From Litoreibacter meonggei (lineage in GTDB: Bacteria > Pseudomonadota > Alphaproteobacteria > Rhodobacterales > Rhodobacteraceae), in contig NZ_RCCE01000001.1 in NCBI RefSeq assembly GCF_003663885.1, positions 1 through 64,000 of the forward strand: a DNA stretch of 64,000 bases, read 5' to 3'. The notes beneath the pieces were generated by a model. It saw nothing but the letters and a program-made list of their open reading frames with translations. It had not been told where the DNA came from and searched no databases. Position 1 is the first letter of the stretch. The number at the start of each line of letters is the position of its first letter. Made by a program: the position numbers and the translations under genes. This document shows, piece by piece, positions 1-7,974 of the stretch.

Positions 1-82
1 CAAGTGGAATCGCTTTCGCGAGAGCCGGTGTATAGTTCGGATCGCGCAGCTGCTCTGCGGTCCCCAATGATGTATCAGCCAT
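1..82 (-). CDS. Uracil-xanthine/nucleobase permease, N-terminal fragment
   Basis: Only the first 27 codons lie in the window; the gene continues beyond base 1. The start is an ATG on the reverse strand at 80-82. The hydrophilic N-terminus (MADTSLGTAEQLRDPNYTP, then ALAKAIPL) resembles the start of roseobacter NCS2-family uracil-xanthine permeases, from memory of the family. It would import purine bases at the inner membrane for the urate/allantoin enzymes encoded just upstream on the same strand. No membrane helix is reached inside the window, so identity rests on this short match and on context. Confidence 0.5.
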   Translation of the reverse strand, partial: MADTSLGTAEQLRDPNYTPALAKAIPL

Positions 83-134
83 GACGTTTCTCCCCTAAGA
101 TATGCGTGGTGCTGGCGTGTCGCCAACCGCGATT

Positions 135-620
135 TTAACGCTCAATAATGTAGCTTGTGTCGAACCAATGCTCTTCAAGATTGGCGCCATCCCCGATGCG
201 GTCGATGACGGCAAACAGACCCGGTTCGGACAGCGGCGCCAGAACGCCGTGCCATGTGCCGCGATGAAAATTGATCGCCTGCCCCGGCGCCGTCAGGAAC
301 GCTTTCGGTTCTGCGGGAACCCCACCCTCGTCGGCGGCAACCACCACCAAAAACGGATCAGCCGACATCGGCACGAAAGCCTGACTGCCTTCGGGGTGGC
401 GCTCTACCAACTCCAAGGCGAGAGGCAGCGTTTCCATTTCCCCTTTGAAAATGCTGATACCCGCCTTGCCATCCGCAAAATCCAGTCGCGCCCGATCATG
501 AAACCGGCCACATTTTCCCTGATTGATCAGCTTGTCAGGTGCGCCCGATGCGTCCAACAGGTCGCCATATGGCGCAAAGGTCTCGGCTGTTAGCGGCTCT
601 GCTTTGATCCGGACGTTCAT
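135..620 (-). CDS. allA: Ureidoglycolate lyase
   Basis: 161 residues, the usual length for AllA, which splits ureidoglycolate into glyoxylate and urea at the end of purine breakdown. Family segments are visible: HPEGSQAFVP at residues 75-84 and NFHRGTWH at 117-124, both part of the cupin active site. The chosen start (ATG at 620) gives a 4-base ATGA overlap with the stop of the upstream PuuE-UraD gene, so the two are translationally coupled. A longer reading frame from 674 would add 18 residues that overlap PuuE-UraD and look non-native. Cytoplasmic enzyme. Confidence 0.9.
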   Translation of the reverse strand: MNVRIKAEPLTAETFAPYGDLLDASGAPDKLINQGKCGRFHDRARLDFADGKAGISIFKGEMETLPLALELVERHPEGSQAFVPMSADPFLVVVAADEGGVPAEPKAFLTAPGQAINFHRGTWHGVLAPLSEPGLFAVIDRIGDGANLEEHWFDTSYIIER

Positions 621-2029
621 GCGGAAAACTTCTCGATGAGGCGCAGCTCTGCGATGCGTTCGACTTGCTTGCATGCCTCTGAAAACTCGGTTGCGCGGTC
701 GCTGTCGATGCGGCGTTGAAAGGCCTCCATGATCGAGGCTTTGGTGTTGTCACGCACGGCAATGATGAAGGGGAACCCGAATTTCGATGTATACGCGTCA
801 TTCATCGCGGTGAGCTTGCTGCGTTCATCATCAGTCAGCGAGTCGAGGCCAACCGACGCCTGCTCAGCGGTGGATTCAGCCGTCAGCCGCTTGGCTTCAG
901 CCAGTTTACCCGCCAAATCAGGGTGTGCGGTCAGCACGCCCAGACGCTGCTCTTCTGACGCCGCACGGAACACCCGTGCCAGCATCTGATGCACACCTTG
1001 CGCGGTATCATGGGTCGGCCCCAGTTCCAGATCATATGCGCCGTCGGCAATCCAAGGGCTATGCTCAAAGATGCCACCAAATTCGGTAACAAAAGTATCG
1101 CGGTCCATCTCGGACGGGCGGGTCTGTGACATGGGGGGATTCTCCTTGGCCCAGTGTTCAGCAATGTCGAGGCGGCTGGCAAACCAAACGCCTTCATGGG
1201 ATTTGAAATGCTCGATCGCGCGCATCAGTGCGGCAGCCCTTCCCGGGCGACCAATCAGACGGCAATGCAACCCGATCGACAGCATTTTCGGCTGACCGGC
1301 GCAGCCTTCTGCATACAGAAAATCGAAACTGTCTTTGAGGTAGGATTCAAACTGCTCGCCATTGGTGAAGCCAGCCTGAATGGCGAAACGCATATCGTTG
1401 CAATCCATCGTGTAGGGCACGATCAATTGGTCCTGCCCATCAAATTTCATCCAATACGGCAAATCATCCGCGTAACTGTCCGCCACATAGGCGAACTGGC
1501 CGGTTTCCGCGGCAAGGCGGATCGTATTGTTGGAGCAGCGGCCAGTGTACCAGCCGCGTGGTGACTCTCCGACGGCTTCTGTGTGCAAGCGGATCGCGTC
1601 GGCAATCTGCGCCCGCTCCTCGTCCTCGGACATATCTTTATGTTCAATCCACTTCAGGCCGTGGCTGGCAATTTCCCAGCCAGATGCCTTCATCGCAGCG
1701 ACCTGTTCCGGTGCCCGCGCAAGTGCTGTGGCCACGCCGTAAACCGTCACCGGAAGATCGCCCAACATACGATGCACCCGCCAGAACCCGGCGCGAGACC
1801 CGTATTCGTAAATTGATTCCATGTTCCAATGGCGCTGATCCGGCCAAGGCTGCGCGCCTGTGATTTCGGACAGGAATGCTTCGGAAGCGGCGTCGCCGTG
1901 CAAGACGTTATTCTCGCCACCCTCTTCATAATTCAGCACAATTTGCACGGCAATCTTCGCCCCGTTTGGCCAATTGGCCGCGGGCGGTGTTTTACCATAA
2001 CCGGTCATGTCGCGTGGATATCGAGTCAC
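617..2029 (-). CDS. puuE: Allantoinase (PuuE type) fused to OHCU decarboxylase (UraD)
   Basis: A 470-residue, two-domain purine catabolic enzyme. Residues 1 to about 300 form a NodB-like polysaccharide-deacetylase fold of the PuuE allantoinase family (NYEEGGE at 33-39, ASHG at 121-124, SIGLHCR at 251-257), which opens allantoin to allantoate. Residues from about 310 to 470 match OHCU decarboxylase: HPDLA at 369-373 with the probable catalytic His, STAEQ at 386-390, and FGFPFIIAVR at 417-426. That domain converts OHCU to S-allantoin, so the fusion joins two consecutive steps. It is followed by allA with a 4-base overlap and preceded by a LysR gene and a perfect palindrome at 2055-2070. Confidence 0.92.
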   Translation of the reverse strand: MTRYPRDMTGYGKTPPAANWPNGAKIAVQIVLNYEEGGENNVLHGDAASEAFLSEITGAQPWPDQRHWNMESIYEYGSRAGFWRVHRMLGDLPVTVYGVATALARAPEQVAAMKASGWEIASHGLKWIEHKDMSEDEERAQIADAIRLHTEAVGESPRGWYTGRCSNNTIRLAAETGQFAYVADSYADDLPYWMKFDGQDQLIVPYTMDCNDMRFAIQAGFTNGEQFESYLKDSFDFLYAEGCAGQPKMLSIGLHCRLIGRPGRAAALMRAIEHFKSHEGVWFASRLDIAEHWAKENPPMSQTRPSEMDRDTFVTEFGGIFEHSPWIADGAYDLELGPTHDTAQGVHQMLARVFRAASEEQRLGVLTAHPDLAGKLAEAKRLTAESTAEQASVGLDSLTDDERSKLTAMNDAYTSKFGFPFIIAVRDNTKASIMEAFQRRIDSDRATEFSEACKQVERIAELRLIEKFSA

Positions 2030-2054
2030 TTGTGGGTCTCCTCAGTCGAGAGGC

Positions 2055-2070
2055 TTGTATTTCAATACAA
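2055..2070. promoter_or_regulatory. Perfect palindrome upstream of puuE, candidate LysR operator
   Basis: TTGTATT-TC-AATACAA is a perfect 7+7 inverted repeat 26 bases upstream of the puuE start, in an AT-rich spacer. An imperfect version of the same arms occurs upstream of puuD (3111-3134). The LysR gene lies between the two sites, so it is the obvious candidate protein. Binding is inferred only. Confidence 0.55.
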
Positions 2071-2155
2071 TGGATTTGTTTTTCAAATAAAACACGAAGG
2101 AGTCTCAGGAAGGTCAGTAATTGCGCTCTATTTATGCGCGCAGACGCCGATCACC

Positions 2156-3088
2156 TTAGCCTGGCGCCTGATCCGGCAGCTTTGTCTCTTTGACCACGCC
2201 GCTTATGCGGTCAAAGACAAACTCCATAAACAAGCGGGTCTTCGGGTCTTGATGTCGACGATGCGTAAACAGACACGCCATTTGAACTGGTTCCGGCGGG
2301 GTTTCCTCCGCCACGATAACAAGATCGCCAGATTTTAAGTGATGGGCGACCTCAAAGACCGGCTTTAGTGTAATGCCATGCCCTGCCAACGCCCAATCCA
2401 GCAAAGTATCGCCATCATCACATTCGTAATGACCCCCAGCACTATACCGTTTTGTGCCTTCTTTAGTCACCAATGGCCACTTGAACTCAGCGGCCCCTGG
2501 AAAGCGCAGGCTTAGGCATTCATGTTTCTCTTTGACGATCTCGTCCCCAGTTCGCGGATGCCCACGTGCGGCGATATATTTTGGAGCGGCACACAGCACG
2601 CGTTGCACATCTGCGATTTTTCTAATTCGCAAAGTGCTATCCTCTGGTTGACCAAGGAAAAACCCAAGATCCAATCCTTCAGTCGTCAGGTCGACCGTTC
2701 TATCCGTCAGCCGCAAACGCACGCTGACGTCAGGATACATCTCCAGAAAAGCGGGGATTTCTGGCGCGATCAATCTACGCCCGACACCTAGTGGGGCCGA
2801 AACATAAAGCGAGCCTCTGGGCTGGTCGGTGATGTCGACCACCTGAGCTTCGGCGGCTTCGACCGATTCCAAAACACTGCATGCACCGCCGTAAAAAACT
2901 TTACCCTGCTCTGTTGGTGCAAGGTTTCTCGTCGTGCGCTGAAACAGCCGGACGCCCAAATGTTGCTCCAGTTGCGAAATGCGCGAGGACGTCACGGCGG
3001 GCGAAATACGCATGTCACGTCCCGCTGCGGACATACTACCGAGTTCATAGACTCGGACAAAAGTGCGTATATTATCTAGATAGGACAT
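2156..3088 (-). CDS. LysR-family transcriptional regulator of the purine catabolism cluster
   Basis: 310 residues from the chosen ATG at 3088, typical for LysR. The N-terminal winged helix-turn-helix is clear (SMSAAGRDMRISPAVTSSRI at about residues 18-37, then the LGVRLFQRTTR wing), followed by a type 2 periplasmic-binding-like effector domain. An upstream alternative start at 3169 would add 27 residues rich in Lys and Ile that lie in the promoter region. It sits between puuE (same strand) and puuD (divergent), and both promoters carry AATACAA half-sites. Regulation of urate/allantoin use is inferred from location; the ligand is unknown. Confidence 0.9.
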   Translation of the reverse strand: MSYLDNIRTFVRVYELGSMSAAGRDMRISPAVTSSRISQLEQHLGVRLFQRTTRNLAPTEQGKVFYGGACSVLESVEAAEAQVVDITDQPRGSLYVSAPLGVGRRLIAPEIPAFLEMYPDVSVRLRLTDRTVDLTTEGLDLGFFLGQPEDSTLRIRKIADVQRVLCAAPKYIAARGHPRTGDEIVKEKHECLSLRFPGAAEFKWPLVTKEGTKRYSAGGHYECDDGDTLLDWALAGHGITLKPVFEVAHHLKSGDLVIVAEETPPEPVQMACLFTHRRHQDPKTRLFMEFVFDRISGVVKETKLPDQAPG

Positions 3089-3110
3089 TGTTTTGTTTTT
3101 TTTGATGCTG

Positions 3111-3134
3111 CTTGGTATTTTGTGACAATACAAG
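3111..3134. promoter_or_regulatory. Imperfect inverted repeat in the LysR-puuD intergenic region
   Basis: CTTGGTATT, eight bases, then AATACAAG. The arms match the perfect palindrome upstream of puuE except for one extra G. The site is 23 bases from the LysR start and 54 from the puuD start, as expected for an autoregulated divergent LysR promoter. Function is inferred. Confidence 0.45.
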
Positions 3135-3187
3135 AATATATCAATTTCGCCTAGGGTGATCTCGAACACGAATCTAGGGAGCTTGTT

Positions 3188-4423
3188 ATGTACGACTTGG
3201 CTATCATGTGGGACTGGATCGCCTTTTCGGTCCGCTGGCTACATCTCATCACCGCAATGGCATGGATCGGCGCGTCCTTCTACTTTATCGCGCTGGACTT
3301 GGGCCTACGCAAAGCCCCCAACATGCCCGCAGGTGCGCATGGCGAGGAATGGCAAGTGCACGGCGGCGGTTTCTACCACATCCAGAAATATCTGGTTGCC
3401 CCAGAGAACATGCCGGAGCATCTGATCTGGCACAAATGGCAAAGCTACATCACATGGGTGTCCGGCGCCGCAATGTTGATGATCGTCTATTGGGTTGGCG
3501 GCGAGTTGTTCCTTCTTGACCCGACCAAAGCCGAATTGAGCTTGTGGCAGGGTATCCTGATCTCTGGCGGCTCCCTGACCATCGGCTGGCTGGCCTACGA
3601 CTTCATGTGCAAATCCAAGCTGAGCGAGCAACCTACCCTGCTTATGCTGCTGCTCTTCGTGATCCTCGTGATCATGTCATGGGGCTACAACCAGATTTTC
3701 ACGGGCCGCGCCGCCCTCCTGCATCTGGGCGCGTTCACCGCCACGATCATGACTGCGAACGTGTTTTTCCAGATCATGCCGAACCAGCGCATCGTCGTGG
3801 CCGACCTTAAGGCAGGCCGCACACCGGATGCCAAGTATGGCAAGATCGCCAAGGTGCGCTCCACCCATAACAACTACCTGACCTTGCCGGTCGTGTTCTT
3901 AATGCTGTCCAACCACTACCCGCTGTCCTTTGGCACACAGTATGCGTGGATCATCGCCAGTCTTATCTTCCTGACGGGTGTCACCATACGCCACTACTTC
4001 AACACCATGCACTCCACTGGCAAAGGCCCGAACTGGACTTGGGGCGTGACGGTGATCTTGATGATCGTGATCGCGTGGCTCTCGACAGTGCGGACAGGCG
4101 AGACATGGGAAGAGGCCGAGGCCCGCCCGCTGACCGCCTACGAGGAGAAATTCGCCTCCGCAGCGTCGTTCGAGGACGCTTACGACACGGTCGTCGGCAA
4201 CTGCTCCATGTGTCACGCACGCGAGCCGGTTTGGGACGGGATGCTTTGGGCGCCTAAGGGCGTTTATCTTGAAACCAAAGGGGATGTCGCGCGGCACGCG
4301 AGCGAGATTTACCTTCACGCAGGGGTCAGCCACGCCATGCCGCCCCCCAACGCGGTCCAAATGGACCTAGACGCCCGTGCAACGATCATCGCTTGGGTTC
4401 GCGAAGTTCGCACAGGCGGATAA
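3188..4423 (+). CDS. puuD: Membrane urate hydroxylase with C-terminal cytochrome c domain
   Basis: 411 residues, matching PuuD, the membrane-bound cytochrome-linked urate oxidase that converts urate to 5-hydroxyisourate. The N-terminal two thirds hold about eight hydrophobic helices with conserved WIGASFYF and HGGGFYHIQKY segments. The C-terminus carries a class I cytochrome c heme site, CSMCH at 339-343, with a likely axial Met near 384 (SHAMPPP). It is transcribed divergently from the LysR gene and feeds the UraD and allantoinase activities encoded to the left. No separate hydroxyisourate hydrolase gene is in the window. Confidence 0.92.
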   Translation: MYDLAIMWDWIAFSVRWLHLITAMAWIGASFYFIALDLGLRKAPNMPAGAHGEEWQVHGGGFYHIQKYLVAPENMPEHLIWHKWQSYITWVSGAAMLMIVYWVGGELFLLDPTKAELSLWQGILISGGSLTIGWLAYDFMCKSKLSEQPTLLMLLLFVILVIMSWGYNQIFTGRAALLHLGAFTATIMTANVFFQIMPNQRIVVADLKAGRTPDAKYGKIAKVRSTHNNYLTLPVVFLMLSNHYPLSFGTQYAWIIASLIFLTGVTIRHYFNTMHSTGKGPNWTWGVTVILMIVIAWLSTVRTGETWEEAEARPLTAYEEKFASAASFEDAYDTVVGNCSMCHAREPVWDGMLWAPKGVYLETKGDVARHASEIYLHAGVSHAMPPPNAVQMDLDARATIIAWVREVRTGG

Positions 4424-4635
4424 CTACACCAACAAGCGCACAAAGCAGCGGTACCACTCCCTCATGCTGTTGGGATGTCGAATTCCTGAGCGCAGTTGCT
4501 CCGAGACCAGAAGACCCCAAGCCTGAGGATGCGGATCAGCATTCTTTCCAAATGGCAACCGGTTGAGCAAAACGCGCACCGCCAAGGACCTGTTTCTGTG
4601 TCCATCCAACCCCGAATTTGGTTGGAAAACCTACC

Positions 4636-5391
4636 TCAGAAACTATCCTTACGCTTGCGTAGCTCTGCAAACACCTCGACGTCACTTGCCCCTTCCATCC
4701 CGAGACCCGCGCGGATCGAAGGATCGTCACAGCGCAAAAAAGGATTGGTCGCAAGCTCTGCCGATATGGTTGACGGCACAGTTGGATCGCCTTGCTCGCG
4801 CAATTGCTCCACCTCGATGGCCCGATTGCGTAGCGCCATGTTGTCAGGGTCTACAGATACCGCAAACTTCGCGTTCGACAATGTGTACTCATGGGAGCAA
4901 TAGACTTGCGTTTGCTCAGGTAATGCCATCAGCTTTTGCATACTGGTCCACATGTCCAATGGCGAGCCTTCAAACAGCCGTCCACAGCCCATCACAAACA
5001 GCGTATCCCCTGTAAAAACAATGCCTTCAGAAGCAATATAGAAGTTAAGCATATCCATCGTGTGGCCGGGAGTGTGGATGACATCTACCTGCCGCCCCGC
5101 AAAGGAAAACCTATCACCATCAGACAAGACGGTATCTACCCCATCAATTCCGGCGGGCCCGTAAACACTGGCACCACTGGCGTTTTTCAGCGCCGCTAGT
5201 CCGGTGATATGATCGTGGTGGTGGTGGGTCACCCAAATCTGCGTTGGCGTCCATCCCGTTGCTTCAACCGCCGCAAAGTAAGAAGGTCCGTCCCCGACGT
5301 CGATCGCAGCCGTCTCACCAGACTCAGGATCGTGGATCAGCACGCCATAGTTTTCGAGCGGTGGATGAGGGAATTGGTGAATTTGCAGCAT
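4636..5391 (-). CDS. gloB: Hydroxyacylglutathione hydrolase (glyoxalase II)
   Basis: 251 residues of metallo-beta-lactamase fold. The dinuclear metal motif THHHHDH is at residues 55-61, with further ligands in HTPGHTMDML and the CSHEYT segment. The C-terminal HAGH domain (NPFLRCDDPSIR) distinguishes it from generic lactamase-fold proteins. It hydrolyses S-lactoylglutathione to lactate and glutathione in methylglyoxal detoxification. The start at 5391 is the only good ATG. The 212 bases between puuD and this gene (4424-4635) hold no convincing gene or RNA. Confidence 0.92.
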   Translation of the reverse strand: MLQIHQFPHPPLENYGVLIHDPESGETAAIDVGDGPSYFAAVEATGWTPTQIWVTHHHHDHITGLAALKNASGASVYGPAGIDGVDTVLSDGDRFSFAGRQVDVIHTPGHTMDMLNFYIASEGIVFTGDTLFVMGCGRLFEGSPLDMWTSMQKLMALPEQTQVYCSHEYTLSNAKFAVSVDPDNMALRNRAIEVEQLREQGDPTVPSTISAELATNPFLRCDDPSIRAGLGMEGASDVEVFAELRKRKDSF

Positions 5392-5409
5392 GGCGCGACC
5401 TCCGAAAGT

Positions 5410-6174
5410 TCAGGTGTCAGGCCTAAAGCCCTTGGTACAGTCGCGCAAGGCACCGCTGAGCAGCGCCACATCGGACGCCACGGCAACCATTGTCGCCCCC
5501 ATCTCTACATAATGCGCCGCGCGATCCGGCTTGAAGCTAAACGCGCCCGCGATCTTGCCCGACGCCACGATCCGGCGCAGTGCGTTGTCGATGGCTGCTT
5601 GAACTTCCGGCGCATCCAGATCGTGCAAATACCCCATGGAGGCCGCCAAATCAGCGGGACCGATAAACGCGCCGTCAACACCCTCCACCGCGCAAATCGC
5701 ATCGAGGTTTTCCAATGCGGTGACGCTTTCGATCTGAACAAACAGACACACGCGATCATTGGCCTGCGTGACGTAGTCGGTGTCATGGTTGTAGCCCGAC
5801 GCCCGCACAAGCGAGGACGCGATCCCGCGGGTGCCTTGCGGGAATTCCTTTGATGGATAGCGCATGGCGCAAGCCATCTCATGTGCTTGCTCGGGCGTAT
5901 CGACCATAGGAACGACCACTGTATGACACCCAAGATCAAGCACTTGCTTGATCATCCAGTCTTCCGCTTTCGGAACCCGCACGCAAGCCTCCGGCCCAAG
6001 TACCCGCGCCTGATCGGCCACTGCCGCGATGTCATAGGGTCCGTGTTCACCATCTATCAAGCACCAGTCGAACCCGGCAGTGGTAGCAATCTCTGCAACT
6101 GCGGCGCTACCAAGGCCAAGCCAAACCCCGTGTTGAACGCTGCCCGCTTGAAGTCTCGATTTCAATGACGCCAT
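5410..6174 (-). CDS. HpcH/HpaI-family class II aldolase
   Basis: 254 residues from the ATG at 6174. The fold is that of 4-hydroxy-2-oxoheptanedioate / 2-keto-3-deoxy-sugar-acid aldolases: GVWLGLGS, then DWCLIDGEHGP with the catalytic region, VQIESVTALEN with a metal-binding Glu, and GAFIGPADLAASMG with the metal-binding Asp. It cleaves a 4-hydroxy-2-oxo acid to pyruvate plus an aldehyde; the natural substrate cannot be read from sequence. It is divergent from a TRAP transporter, with a palindrome between them, so the transporter may import its substrate precursor. The reading frame continues upstream into antisense of dctP, but that extension is not coding. Confidence 0.88.
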   Translation of the reverse strand: MASLKSRLQAGSVQHGVWLGLGSAAVAEIATTAGFDWCLIDGEHGPYDIAAVADQARVLGPEACVRVPKAEDWMIKQVLDLGCHTVVVPMVDTPEQAHEMACAMRYPSKEFPQGTRGIASSLVRASGYNHDTDYVTQANDRVCLFVQIESVTALENLDAICAVEGVDGAFIGPADLAASMGYLHDLDAPEVQAAIDNALRRIVASGKIAGAFSFKPDRAAHYVEMGATMVAVASDVALLSGALRDCTKGFRPDT

Positions 6175-6196
6175 GACACAAACCTTTCGCAACAAA

Positions 6197-6211
6197 ACGG
6201 GTTGAACCCGT
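6197..6211. promoter_or_regulatory. Perfect palindrome between aldolase and TRAP operon
   Basis: ACGGGTT-G-AACCCGT is a perfect 7+7 inverted repeat about 23 bases from the aldolase start and 66 from the dctP start. A second small repeat, GGATG-AAATA-CATCC, is at 6246-6260. The placement fits an operator shared by the divergent units. No regulator gene lies next to it in this window. Confidence 0.5.
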
Positions 6212-6276
6212 GGGCAATTAATCACATGCTCTGTCTCACAAAAATGGATGAAATACATCCTGTCTGGGAGGACTCT

Positions 6277-7290
6277 ATGAATAAACTTTTGAAAACCACC
6301 TCGGTGGTGGCCCTTACCTTTGCATTTGTTGGCGAAGCCGCCGCAACCGAATGGAACGTCTCTGTCTGGGGCAAACGTCGCGCATTTACCGAACATGTGG
6401 AGAAGCTGGCCGAACTGGTTTCCGAGAAGACCGGCGGCGAATTCACCATGAATGTCAGCTATGGCGGGCTGTCCAAGAACCGCGAGAACCTTGACGGTAT
6501 CTCCATCGGCGCGTTCGAGATGGCGCAATTCTGTGCGGGTTATCACCGCGACAAGAACCGTGTTGTGACGGTGTTGGAACTGCCATTCCTTGGGGTTGCG
6601 AACCTCGAAGAAGAGGTTGCGGTGTCCAAAGCTGTCTACGCCCACCCTGCCGCCACGGAAGAAATGGCGCAGTGGAACGCTAAACTGCTGATGACCTCGC
6701 CAATGCCGCAATACAACATCGTTGGCACCGGCGAGCCACGCGACACGCTGGAGAAGATGAACGGCATGCGCGTGCGTGCAACCGGCGGTTTGGGCAAAGC
6801 CTTTGAAGCTGTGGGCGCTGTCCCGACCTCCGTGACCGCAACAGAGGCCTATCAGGCGATGGAATCCGGCGTCGTCGACACCGTGGCCTTCGCCCAACAC
6901 GCCCACCTGTCCTTCGGCACGATCAACCAAGCCGACTGGTGGACCGCCAACCTGAACCCCGGCACGGTGAACTGCCCCGTGGTCGTCAATATCGACGCCT
7001 ACGAGGCGCTGTCTGATGCCGAGCGCGAGGCGCTCGACAGCTCGATCCCCGAGGCGCTGGACCACTACCTCGCCAACTATGGCGAGTTGTTGAAGAAGTG
7101 GGACTCGGTTCTGGAAGAAAAAGGCGTGCAGAAAGTCGAGATCGACCAATCCGTGATCGACGAGTTCCGCGCCAAGGCCGCCGATCCGGCGCGTGATGCG
7201 TGGATCGCCGACATGGAAGCCCAAGGCATTCCGGGCCAGGAGCTGTATGACCTCGTGGTCAAAACGCTCGCCGACACGCGCGGCAGCTAA
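6277..7290 (+). CDS. TRAP transporter solute-binding protein, DctP family
   Basis: 337 residues with a signal peptide (KLLKTTSVVALTFAFVGEAA, cleavage near residue 23). The DctP fold is recognisable, including the conserved GMRVRATGG segment whose Arg normally binds the substrate carboxylate. The start at 6277 is set by a GGGAGGA ribosome-binding site 5 bases upstream; an in-frame start at 6202 would spoil the signal peptide. It heads a dctP-dctQ-dctM operon. The periplasmic ligand is probably an organic acid, but cannot be specified. The divergent HpcH/HpaI aldolase hints at a hydroxy- or keto-acid. Confidence 0.9.
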   Translation: MNKLLKTTSVVALTFAFVGEAAATEWNVSVWGKRRAFTEHVEKLAELVSEKTGGEFTMNVSYGGLSKNRENLDGISIGAFEMAQFCAGYHRDKNRVVTVLELPFLGVANLEEEVAVSKAVYAHPAATEEMAQWNAKLLMTSPMPQYNIVGTGEPRDTLEKMNGMRVRATGGLGKAFEAVGAVPTSVTATEAYQAMESGVVDTVAFAQHAHLSFGTINQADWWTANLNPGTVNCPVVVNIDAYEALSDAEREALDSSIPEALDHYLANYGELLKKWDSVLEEKGVQKVEIDQSVIDEFRAKAADPARDAWIADMEAQGIPGQELYDLVVKTLADTRGS

Positions 7291-7344
7291 AGACAAAGCG
7301 GCGTCCTATCACGGGCGCCGCGACTTTATTCGGGGGAAGTTTAT

Positions 7345-7974
7345 ATGGCCGGATCAGCCGCAGTGCTGGAAGATTCCAGCATTCTAAGCAGGCTCGACCG
7401 CGCATTGGTGCCACTGGAACGCCTGTTCGCGTTGCTGTCGGGGCTCGCGGTCTTTTCCCTGATGTTTCTGGCGGCCTATTCGGTCACTGGGCGCAAGTTC
7501 TTCAACGCGCCGCTGTCGGGCTATGTCGACTACATCGAAGCCGCCATGCCGCTGATCGCCTTCATGGGCGTTTCCTACGTGCAGCGGGTCGGCGGGCATA
7601 TCCGCATGGACATCGTGATTTCGGCCCTGAAAGGCCGCGCGATGTGGTTGTTCGAGCTGATTTCCGTGCTGCTGATCCTTGTTCTTATTCTCGCACTCAT
7701 TTGGGGCAGCTGGTCCCATTTCGACCGCAGCTTCGACATGAGCAAACCGCTCTGGAGCCGGGACAGCTCCATCGACATCGGCATACCGATTTGGCCATCA
7801 AAACTGCTAATTCCCGTGGCGTTTTCGGTATTGGCCCTGCGACTATTCTTGCAGGCATGGGGCTACGCCCGTGCGCTTGTCCTGAACGTCGAAAACCCCG
7901 TCGCTGTGCCGCTGATCCTGACGGTCGCCGAACAGGCCCGTTTGGAAGCCGAGCAGCTTGAGGGGGCAGACTGA
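7345..7974 (+). CDS. TRAP transporter small permease, DctQ family
   Basis: 209 residues with four predicted membrane helices in the usual DctQ order (about residues 33-52, 68-84, 105-127 and 150-170). It pairs with the large permease in the inner membrane to couple sodium to solute uptake. Its stop overlaps the dctM start as TGATG, so the two are translationally coupled. Confidence 0.9.
   Translation: MAGSAAVLEDSSILSRLDRALVPLERLFALLSGLAVFSLMFLAAYSVTGRKFFNAPLSGYVDYIEAAMPLIAFMGVSYVQRVGGHIRMDIVISALKGRAMWLFELISVLLILVLILALIWGSWSHFDRSFDMSKPLWSRDSSIDIGIPIWPSKLLIPVAFSVLALRLFLQAWGYARALVLNVENPVAVPLILTVAEQARLEAEQLEGAD

Noticed and set aside
5410-7296. 628-residue reverse-strand frame covering the aldolase and running over dctP
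   Set aside because: Only residues from the ATG at 6174 match a family. The upstream part is antisense to dctP and has the His/Gly/Arg-rich look of a shadow frame.
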